64,000 nucleotides of DNA from Tenrec ecaudatus. Taxonomy: Eukaryota; Chordata; Mammalia; Afrosoricida; Tenrecidae. Shown here one piece after another: positions 56,115 through 64,000 of the stretch. Positions within the stretch are counted from its first letter, which is position 1. Each line of letters starts with the position of its first letter. The notes beneath the pieces were generated by a model. That model saw only the letters and a program-made list of their open reading frames with translations. It did not search any database and had not been told where the DNA came from. The translations under genes were made by a program, and so were the position numbers. Location: contig NC_134538.1 in NCBI RefSeq assembly GCF_050624435.1, positions 121,679,937 to 121,743,936 on the forward strand, written 5' to 3'.

Positions 56115-57185
56115 ATTTTTCCAATCATTTTATTGGGACTCTTACAGCTCTTATAACAATCCATACATCAATTGTATCAAGCACATTTGTACAAATGTTG
56201 CCATCATTTTCTAAACATTTTCTTTCTGTTTGAGCCCTTGGTATTAGCACCTCTTTTTCCCTCCTTTTCCCACCCTCGTGGGAAATAAATTATTATTATT
56301 TTCATATATTACACCAACTACTGTCTCTCTTTACCCATGTTTCTGCTGTTCTTCCCCTTTGGGGAGGGGGGGTTATACTTTAATCATTGTGATAGGTTCC
56401 CCCTTTCTCCCTCTTATCCCCCTATATTTCCCCTACCCTCTTGGTATCGCTACTCTCATTTCAATACCTGAGGGGTTTATCTGTCCTGAATTCTGTGTGT
56501 CAAGAGCTCTTGTCTGTACCACTATACATGCTCCAGTCTAAACGGATATGTAAAGTAGAGCTTGGGATAACAGATTGGGGGTGAGGAAGCCTCAAGGAAC
56601 TAGGGGAATACTGTGTATTTCATCTGTGCTATACTGCCCCCTGACTGACTTGTTCCTTCCTTGTGACTCTTGTGTGAGAGCATGTCTACAGATAGGTTTT
56701 GGGTCTCCACTCCGACCTCCCTCATTCTCAGCAATATGATTATTTGTTTGGGGTCTCCTGATGCCTGTTACCTGATCTCCTCGACACCTCATGATCACAC
56801 AGACTGGTGTGCTTTGTATATGTGGGCTTTGTTGCTTCTCTGTTAGATGGCCACTTGTTTAACTTCAAGCCTTTAAGATCCTAGATGCTATATATCTTTT
56901 AATAGCTGGGCACCATCAGCTTTCTTTAGTACCTTTGCTTATGCACCCATTTTGTCTTCAGTGATCATGTTGGGAGGGTGAGCATGACAGAATGCCAGGT
57001 TAATAGAACAAAGTGTTGTTGCTTTGAGGGAGGGCTTGAGTAGAGACCCAAAGTCCATCCACTTCCTCAATATATTGCCATATAAATATATGCACATAGG
57101 CCAATACCTCTATTTTTATGAATTAATATATTTACATATGTACACAACTATGTTTCTACCTCTGTCAATGGCTTTGCTCCTAGAT
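56115..57185 (-). mobile_element. L1 3' UTR, about 1.07 kb, minus, nested in L1
   Basis: Antisense full order from the tail ('tcattttattgggactctta', 'aacaatccatacatcaattg') through 'ccactatacatgctccagtc', 'gatcacacagactggtgtgc', 'ccatcagctttctttagtac' to the TA-rich 5' part. A single copy of the block duplicated at 5038-5525. Confidence 0.85.
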
Positions 57186-58496
57186 AGATTTTGTTCTTCT
57201 TTGTTTCCATAAATTCTGTTATTTTGTGTTTTCCTTGATCCCTTTCTTGACCTACTGGAGAATCCTATATAGCCATCTTATGAATTTCTTATCAAGTAGT
57301 TCTATTACCATTTCTACCAAACCTTCTGGAAGGTTTTCTGTTCTTTATTTTTGTCATTTGCTAGAGCCATCTGTTCAACTTCTTTATGTGGTTTGATGTC
57401 GCTGTTGCCTCTCAGGTGTTAAGGTTTATTATTTTTATTTATTGTGTGGTTGTTGCTGTGGTTGCTAACCTGGCCACACTGGAGCGCTCACTACCTGCCT
57501 CTGGGTGGGTGGGGCACAAGTGGATGGCTGTGAGAGCACAGTCTCTGTTTACTGGTCATCTGGGGAAGCTGGAGATGTGGTTGATACTGCTGCTGACGTG
57601 AGGTGTCTGTTCAACCAGTCACCTGGTCATTTATGCAAGGAGTGTTCTCACTGGTTGCTGGGCTGGGTGTTGAGTTTCCATGTGGTAAGGCAAAGGTCAC
57701 TGGATGGGGAGCGTGCAAAGTCTTATTGATTGTCCTGGGAAGGAAGTGCTGTGTGTGGGTGGCCGCAGTGGTAACAAGTGTCCAGTTTCAGGGGCTGGGG
57801 GAATGACATATAGGGCATGGCAGAGTGGGTGTTGTCGGTCCAGGGGTGCCTGATACGACACAGCTCTATCCTTTGGCTCCAGGCTTAGGTGGTTGAGGAG
57901 TGGACCCCTGATATGAGTGACTGTACATAGGAGCAGATGCAGGTTTCAGGTTGCAGTGACTAGGGAGAGCAGTGGATGCTGCTAATCTGTGAGCATCTCG
58001 TGGGGATGGCTGGGTAGGAGTGGGTACCTCCATTTTATGGGCCGTTGTCATGTGTCATAGAGTGAAAGGGTAGGGCTGCCAGTCTGTGGACCCTGGCTCA
58101 GAGGACGGGGTAGTGGTGGGTGCTGTGGGGAATAGATGAGAGTGGTGGGTGCCACTGCATGTGAGCAGAGACATTTGACACAAGGGTTTGGGGAAACAGA
58201 GTGGGGTAAAGTGAGTGTAATGAACTTTTGCAGGGTGGGGAGCACTCTTATCTGACTCTACATGGGTGCAGAATCTCTTGTGCTTGGCTGCACTAGGCCT
58301 TGGGGGCTTCAGCTAGGGAAACTGCTTGCTTTGTCTCATTAAGGTTGCACTGAGCAGGTTTGGCTAGGAGGGTACCAACATATAATTCTCAGTGTCCTCT
58401 CTGTCGTGAACTGTATCTCCTTCTCCTTTTATACAATGTCCTGTACAGGCACTTGGTCCAATCATTCAGCTTGGCCTTTGATGCCCAGCGTCCCCG

Positions 58497-58516
58497 AGTT
58501 TATATATATATATATT
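58497..58516. repeat. (TA)n microsatellite
   Basis: Short alternating TA run of about 17 bases inside the presumed L1 5' part. Confidence 0.85.
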
Positions 58517-58595
58517 TCACTTGGTTTCTTGGGTCTTTTTGAGAGGGAAATTATGAGGCACCTGACTATGCTGCTGTCTTAGAGTGCTTCTGATG

Positions 58596-58984
58596 CTCTT
58601 TTTTCCAGAATCAGGCTTGGTATATATTTTCAGGCTTCTCTCCAGAAATCGGAATTTCCATAAGAAATGTACCAGCATGTCCATATGAGCCTACATTAAT
58701 AATTTATATTTCTTTTTTGTTTTTTTAATAATTCATATTTCTAGTATTCATTCATCTGACAGAAGAAAGAGAACAGTTTTGTGTTTAAAGTTTATGGCTC
58801 CTGAATTACTAGTGAAGTGTAACAGTCGTCCCATGCTTATCAATGGTTTCATTTTCTCTTTCATAAATTGTTTATTCTCATTCATCGCCCTTATGTTTTC
58901 CTGCTTGTGTGGAGTGTGTGCATGTGTGTGCCCTGTAGGAAAGTTCATGTAGCAAATGAAGTGTACACTGCATCATTTCTGTGC
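58596..58984. other. Unassigned spacer
   Basis: AT-rich, with a TG-rich patch at about 58908-58932; nothing recognised. Confidence 0.45.
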
Positions 58985-59645
58985 TTGTTGTTAAGTGACA
59001 TTATTTTACATTTTCCAGTGTGTCAGCATTCTCACCTATTTCCCCCCTGGTTTTTCTGTTTCCGTTCATCTAAGTTCCCTGCCCCTCCTTAGCTGGTCAC
59101 CTTTCTTCTGGGTCATTAGTGACCATTTGGTCTCATATACATCATTATTTGAAGGATCATAGCACTCGGGGTATTATATCTGCCTTATGAGCCACTGTTA
59201 CTTGGCTGAGAACAAAAACAAAGCCCCAAACACGCCTCTGGACATGACTTCAGATCCAAATTTAAAGGGTACCTGAGGACAATAGTCTCAGGGGTTCCTC
59301 TAGTCTCTTGTGATCCACTTAGTTTGGCCTTTTGTTCTCTGTTTTCAGGAATTTGAGTTTTGCTCCATTCCCAAAGGTAAGAATGGGAGTTTTCTCCCAT
59401 TCTCTTGAGGACCATCCATTGCTTCCTGGTGAAAATTATTGATCATGACAGCCAGGCCCCGAATCGTTTGTTCTTTGAATCTGGGCTTTCCTTCTTCCTC
59501 TTTTGCTCCAGACAGGTGCAGATCAATAGTGACCAATACAGTGATAATTCAGAGGCCACTCCCAAACTTTTAAGACCCCCAGATGCCACCCAACATATCA
59601 GTATACAGAACAGTAGACTTATGAACTATGGTTCTCCACTTGTTT
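58985..59645 (-). mobile_element. L1 3' UTR, elephant-like subfamily, minus
   Basis: Antisense: 'cagtgtgtcagcattctcac', 'accatttggtctcatataca', 'aatagtctcaggggttcctc', 'ttgctccagacaggtgcaga' and 'acttttaagacccccagatg'. Homologous to 40065-40690 and 1250-1563. Confidence 0.7.
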
Positions 59646-60194
59646 TAAAGAATTATGTTTAACATTTTTCAATCTTTGTCACTTAGAAAAATCAGCGACA
59701 GAAATATACAAACGCATAAAGAAACTATTTCAACAGCTCTGAAGTCATTTGATCACGTTGTTTGCCCTAGGTTTACCTAAGAGAATGGTGGCAAGGGACC
59801 ACATTAATAACTGAAATATAGAAAGATTCCCAAAGCCTAACTAACTCAAGATAACAGGTTCCATTTCCTTCTTCTTCTTTCCACCCCCCACCCCCCACCC
59901 CCAATTTTCTTTTTCTAATCTTTTGATCCAGCCAGGTACAAAGGTCCCTCTGACTGCCCTGCCTGCCCTCTGGTGGAAGTGCTGCAGCAGACCAGTAGAC
60001 CAGTTAAGCCCTAAAGAGGATCCGTGAGGACCAGGGTGAGCCCACAGGGTGTTCTGTTGTGCTCCACAGGGGTCTCCCTGGTGCACTTTCAGGAGTGGAA
60101 GCTCTGCTAGTCTGTCCACCATGAGCAACCCGACTGGTGCTTGACAAACCAGCGGCACCGATTTTAGCCACACAGCAAGACACAAGTCCCCATG
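59646..60194. other. Unassigned; contains a C-rich tract
   Basis: No gene. A 182-codon minus-strand open frame (59841-60389) runs through the C-rich tract and part of an RTE fragment and is not credible as coding. Confidence 0.45.
59882..59903 (-). repeat. G-quadruplex candidate
   Basis: The plus strand has four C-runs of 2-6 separated by single A's (CACCCCCCACCCCCCACCCC), so the minus strand has G5-T-G6-T-G6-T-G2, nearly ideal for a very short-loop quadruplex. Confidence 0.8.
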
Positions 60195-60440
60195 GTAGGA
60201 GAGCTGGGTGGTGGAATGAATTCGATTTAGAAGAAATACAACCAGTGGTGAGACTGCACTATACTTTGGACAGATCGTCGAAAAGACCAATGAGGAGAAA
60301 AGGACAATATGTTTGGTAGAGCAGATGGCCAATGACAATGAGGGAACCAAACACAAAATGAGGAAACACTCGCTGAGATGGACGGACACACAGCTGCAAC
60401 AATGGCCTCACACAGGACTATAATCACGAAGATGGCACCC
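60195..60440 (+). mobile_element. RTE/BovB-type LINE, 3' fragment
   Basis: Sense 3' end: 'tagaagaaatacaaccagtg', 'caatgaggagaaaaggacaa', 'cacagctgcaacaatggcct' and 'ggactataatcacgaagatg'. Diverged. Confidence 0.75.
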
Positions 60441-60800
60441 GGCCGCGCAACCGCCTTCTTCCATTACCTGTGAGCTGCTGTCAGTCTGAGACCACTGCCC
60501 TGACAATCCCAAGTCTACAGGCAGCCATTGCTAGAATAACTAAGGGACCTATGACCTCGAAAAAACTCGGTTTCATGGTTGTTGTTTTTCTCGTTGTTTG
60601 TTTTTCTGACATTAAGTGAAGACTTTAAATAGTACTTTTAACAGTACTTACCATAAAAGTATTATTCCCAAACTCGTGCTTTTCCTAAGCTTTAACTCTC
60701 TACTTCGGGCTTGCTGAACTGAATAATTCCTGCAGAGGAAAACCATTCCTTTTCAAATTCTTTATCTGGAAAAACACAGGCTGCTCTAGTATAAAGATCA
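60441..60800. other. Unassigned spacer
   Basis: No gene or nameable repeat. Confidence 0.45.
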
Positions 60801-60801
60801 A

Positions 60802-61012
60802 CGAGCTGGGAAGCGGGCCTTCTGTTGCCAGTTCTGCCACTTGCTGGCTAGTTGGCAGCCCCTGGGTAAGTCTGTTAACCTCGCTGAGCCTGGACTGTCT
60901 CATCTTTAAATTAAGAATAATGATACCAATGGGTCTTTCGTGAGGCTCAAATGAGATAAGGGTAGGTAAGGTGCTTCGTAAACAATAAACTACAGATGTA
61001 GAGTAATATGAA
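60802..61012 (+). repeat. MIR SINE, near full length
   Basis: Clear MIR order: 'gttctgccacttgctggcta', 'gtaagtctgttaacctcgct', 'gagcctggactgtctcatct', 'ttaagaataatgataccaat' and 'gaggctcaaatgagataagg'. Confidence 0.88.
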
Positions 61013-61689
61013 TGCAGCATTGGCGACATCTTTTCGCTCAATCAATGTTTAACGTGACGTGGTTGCTTGTGTATTTTTAAAGGAGAAAGAATCACTTTAA
61101 TCTTCTTTGTGTGTAGCAAATAGACGGAGCCTCCGGTCTCGTCTTCACGGAAGAAGGCAGTCGCATGCCCTGGTGTGACCAGGTGTGTGTGCCCTCTTAG
61201 GGCGCACTTTCATTTCTGTTTCCATTACTGCATTGAAAGAGTGCAAGGTTTAAAATTACGCCTTTCGAAAGGAGTCATTGGTTAGTGACTCTGCATTTCA
61301 AAAATATTGCTCACGGCTTTTAAATAACTCACCGGGTTCTTTTATTATAACTTTGGCCTAAATATAAATTCATTGGCATGGTGGTGATAATAGCTTTTAG
61401 TTTGTTACCATTTCCTGGAAACTGTAATCATTTCAAAGATGGCCAAGAGTAAATAGTTTAAGTTAAATTGCTCACCTGTGCTTTGCGTGACTGCAGATAG
61501 AATCATGTCACTGGTCGAGCTGAGAGATGTGCATTCTCTTTCTGCCGCACACACGTCACCCGCTTTAGTGTGGCAGATGAGCAGACAAGCCAAACAAGCA
61601 GCTATCTGAAAGGAGAACTGTCCCATGTAGCTGGTCCAAACCACCATTATTTCTTGGTTAGGTGTTTCCGATGGCTTCCTATCTGGTTC
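61013..61689. other. Unassigned, repeat-free-looking DNA
   Basis: About 680 bp without any repeat I recognise and without a credible open frame. It would be the best place in the right third to look for conserved non-coding sequence. Confidence 0.4.
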
Positions 61690-61945
61690 TTTACTTTAGT
61701 CTGTTCTTAAAGCAGCAACCCGAAGGCCTCTGTTAAAAGTCAAATTGCATCATGCCGCTTGTCTCTCAACAGCATCCGGTCATTTTACTTTGTCTTCCTT
61801 TGCTGCCCACTCCGTGACTTTCGCAGCATGGCTTCCTTGAGTTAACTCGGCCCCCTTGGCGGGGAATGCTCTTCCTGCAGTTATCTGCACCGGAGCTTTC
61901 CTCATCTCCTTCAGGCCTGTTCAGACGACCATCTTCCCTGTCACC
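61690..61945 (+). mobile_element. L2 LINE remnant
   Basis: L2-like phrases: 'gtcaaattgcatcatgccgc', 'cccttggcggggaatgctct' and 'ctcatctccttcaggcctgt' in collinear order. Confidence 0.7.
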
Positions 61946-61954
61946 TCTTTGTAA

Positions 61955-62215
61955 AATCGTAATAGTTTTATTGGCATATGCGCAGCATACACTTGAATGT
62001 GAGGCATAATAATGTAACTCTTAGTCATATCAAGAACAGTCGCACCATCCTCACGACAATCAATTTCAGAACATTTTTCTTCTCATACTCATTGCTGTTA
62101 GCTCCACCATTCCCCCAACTTCCCCTGCCCAGTCCCTAGGGAATTGTTAACCCAGCTGCTGTCTCTATAGATTTACGTATCCTGGATTCAGTATGCGTAA
62201 AATCATACAAAATAC
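61955..62215 (-). mobile_element. Old L1 (L1M-type) 3' end, minus
   Basis: Antisense old-L1 3' sequence: 'ttttattggcatatgcgcag', 'catcctcacgacaatcaatt', 'tcagaacatttttcttctca', 'tgtctctatagatttacgta' and 'cctggattcagtatgcgtaa', in the arrangement usual for pan-mammalian L1M elements. Confidence 0.65.
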
Positions 62216-62400
62216 CAAGAGGAAGTAAACAATAGAAGCCAAATAAAACCAAACCAAAAAACCCAACACCCACGTCAAAACAAAATAGAGAAGGAATTCA
62301 ATGGAAAAGATTAAAAATGGAAATAACTTCAAAATGGGTGAAAAGGGAGATTAAGTGATAAAAAATTACATTTTAATCGAACTACATTTGCCATAACTGA
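62216..62400. other. A-rich spacer
   Basis: A-rich; nothing recognised. Confidence 0.4.
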
Positions 62401-62690
62401 CTTTACAACCCTCCCTGATAGCAAGGCAACTCACACCCCTGACGATGGGCAGAGGGACTCCGAGACTTAATCCATGTGGGATCCTGCAAATGGATAGGCC
62501 TTGTGCAGCTGGGTGTTCTTAATTTACACTCTGATACCAGTCCCTCCTTCAGGTTTGGATTTTATTATTCACAATCTTGGGTCACACAAGCGAGTGTGTT
62601 TTTTTCCATACAGACTTAGTTGATGCCTCTCTTAGATGGCTGCTTGTTTCAACACAAGCCTGTAAGACTCCAGATGCTATTTAAAAAAAA
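62401..62690 (-). mobile_element. L1 3' UTR fragment, older subfamily, minus
   Basis: The right part ('cttagatggctgcttgtttc', 'aagcctgtaagactccagat') is the antisense of the conserved 'ccatctagctcagaagcaac / ggggtcttaaaggctt' UTR block. The left part is diverged. Confidence 0.5.
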
Positions 62691-62709
62691 ATGATACATT
62701 ATCTATTTA

Positions 62710-63880
62710 TTTATTTACTTTATCATTTTATTGAGAGCTTGTATAGTTCATCACAATCTATACATACATGCATTGTGTCAAGCATATTTGTACATATGTT
62801 GCCATCATCATTTCCAAAACATTTTCTTTCTACTTGAGTCCTAGGTATCAGCTCCTCACTTTTTTCCTCTCCCTCCCTCATGAACTCTTGATCATTTATA
62901 ATTTTTTTTTCATGTCTTACACTGACTGATGCCTCCCTTCACCCACTTTTCTGTTGTCCATCCCCTGGGAGGGGGTTCTATGTAGATCCTTGTGATTGGT
63001 CCCCTCATTCTCCCCACAACTTCCCTTTACACTCTTGCTATCGCCACTCTCATTGGTCATGAGAGGTTTACCTGTCCTGGGTTCCCTGTGTTTCCAGGTC
63101 TTATCTGTACCCCTGTACATGCTCTGGTTTAATCAGACTTGTAAGGTAGAATTGTGGTCACGATAGTGGGGGGAGGAAGCATTAAGGAACTAGAGGAAAG
63201 TTGTATGTTTCGTCAGTGCTATACTGCACCCTGACTGGCTTGTCTCTTCCTTGTGACCCTTTTGTAAGGGAATGTCGAATTGTCTACAGATGGGTTTTGG
63301 GTCTCTGTACCATACTCCCCCTCATTTGTATCGATATGATTTTTAGTTCTGCATCTTTGATGCCTGATGCTGGATCCCATTGACACTTCATGATCACACA
63401 GGCCAGTGTGCTTCTTCTATGCGGACTTTGTTGCTTCTCAGCTAGATGGCCACTTGTTTATCTTCAAGCCTTTAAGACCCCAGACATTATATCTTTTGAT
63501 AGCTGGGCACCATCAGCTCTCTTTACCACATTTGCTTATGCACCCATTTTGTCTTCAGCAATCATGTCAGGGAAGGTGAGCATCACAGAATGCTGGGTTA
63601 TTAGAAGAAAGTGTTCTTATGTTGAGAGAGTACTTAAGTGGAGGCCCAATGTCCGTCTGCTACCTTAATACTTAACATATACTTATATGTACACAGATAT
63701 ATTTCCTTATCATTATATATAAATATATTTACATATGTACATGCCTTTATTTAAACCTCTAAAAATGCCCTTTGCCTCCTATTTCTTTCCTCTATTTCCT
63801 TTTACTCTCATCTTGTCCCACAATCTGAAACCCGAATGAAGGCTGAACATGATAGTGGGACAAGATGCCATATTCTTTCT
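62710..63880 (-). mobile_element. L1 3' UTR, minus, with a short inverted 5' end
   Basis: Antisense order from the tail ('tatcattttattgagagctt') through 'gtacatgctctggtttaatc' to 'cctctatttccttttactct' near 63800. At about 63820 the strand flips: 63825-63878 ('cgaatgaaggctgaacatga', 'tagtgggacaagat') is the next upstream UTR segment but in plus orientation. CTTGTCCCAC (about 63811-63820) and GTGGGACAAG (about 63859-63868) are the two inverted copies at the junction. Confidence 0.75.
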
Positions 63881-64000
63881 GATAGCAGTGCATCATCTAA
63901 TTTCTTTACCATAGCCACCCATTTTTAAATTGTAATTCTCATCCCCATTAGCACTTCCTATAGCCCACTCTTTTATAACACTAATCATGACTTAACATAC
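63881..64000. other. Unassigned
   Basis: AT-rich sequence to the window end; nothing recognised. Confidence 0.4.

Larger units (their letters stand above)
50845..58595 (-). mobile_element. Old L1, minus strand, host of nested insertions
   Basis: Antisense L1 blocks appear in collinear order between younger inserts: ORF2 reverse-transcriptase region at 50845-51070 ('aaggcctttgattatggtga', 'gagattatcatgtaattcat', 'catgcctggtatgatgtcta') and 51490-51545; further ORF2 at 53815-54552 ('ctctgaatgtttggtgaaat', 'ccataagattttggtatgct') and 55007-56110 ('cattgtgatcagagaacatg'); then a less certain ORF1/5' UTR-like part at 57190-58595 that turns GC-richer. Many stops in every frame; not functional. Whether 57190-58595 belongs to the same element is an inference. 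Confidence 0.7.

Noticed and set aside
59841-60389. 182-codon minus-strand open frame
   Set aside because: It crosses a simple C-rich tract and an RTE fragment on the opposite strand; no domain.
1-64000. A novel multi-gene biological system
   Set aside because: There is no cluster of coding genes. Everything recognisable is transposon, ERV, retrocopy or simple repeat, so I do not propose a new system.

Overview
The window is AT-rich, repeat-saturated mammalian nuclear DNA, either intergenic or deep intronic. I find no protein-coding gene with exon-intron structure, no functional RNA gene and no CpG-island promoter. The only gene-derived sequences are two processed retrocopies: NUTF2 (minus strand, open reading frame still intact) and SEC61G (minus strand, broken by one nonsense codon). 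No CRISPR, operon or other prokaryote-like system is present.

The repeats point to the host. There are about 15 AfroSINE copies (tRNA-like SINE restricted to Afrotheria), many copies of Afrotherian L1 3' UTRs, RTE/BovB-type LINE copies, and at least four copies of a roughly 190-bp hAT MITE that matches my memory of the SPIN family. SPIN is a horizontally transferred DNA transposon known to be very abundant in the tenrec. Together these suggest a tenrec (Echinops-like) or a close afroinsectiphilian. Older pan-mammalian repeats (MIR, L2, MER5A, MER20, L1M) lie underneath.

Layout. 0-4.2 kb: mostly unassigned, with MIR remnants. 4.2-7.25 kb: a pile-up of L1 3' UTRs in alternating orientations. 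9-13.1 kb: RTE fragment, SPIN MITE, an AfroSINE split by an LTR, and an L1 3'-UTR piece. 13.6-20.4 kb: two older L1 3' UTRs flanking a long RTE copy that carries a nested L1. 21.2-23.7 kb: RTE, solo LTR, SPIN, L1 tail. 25-30.3 kb: unassigned DNA, two class I ERV LTRs, SPIN. 30.3-33.5 kb: MER5A, AfroSINE, MER20, and two solo LTRs of the same family as the one at 22.6 kb. 33.7-34.5 kb: NUTF2 retrocopy. 34.6-41.4 kb: scattered MIR, RTE, L1, AfroSINE and L2. 41.4-44.3 kb: a deleted minus-strand class I ERV with 3' LTR and gag remnants, holding a SPIN. 44.3-47.8 kb: L2, AfroSINE and L1 fragments. 48.36-49.35 kb: an L1 insertion flanked by a 17-bp target-site duplication that carries two tandem L1 tails plus about 200 bp of apparently 3'-transduced sequence. 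50.8-58.6 kb: an old minus-strand L1 serving as host for the SEC61G retropseudogene, an RTE copy and two younger L1s. 58.9-64 kb: L1, RTE, MIR and L2 remnants and an L1 with a 5' inversion.

The genes do not work together in any pathway; the content is a record of successive transposition. The most interesting signals are the SPIN copies (horizontal transfer), an L1 lineage marked by a shared dimeric tail with a further transduction in one copy, clean target-site duplications that order the nested insertions, and the open NUTF2 retrocopy. All family names come from memory of consensus sequences without a database search, so boundaries are approximate unless a target-site duplication is cited.
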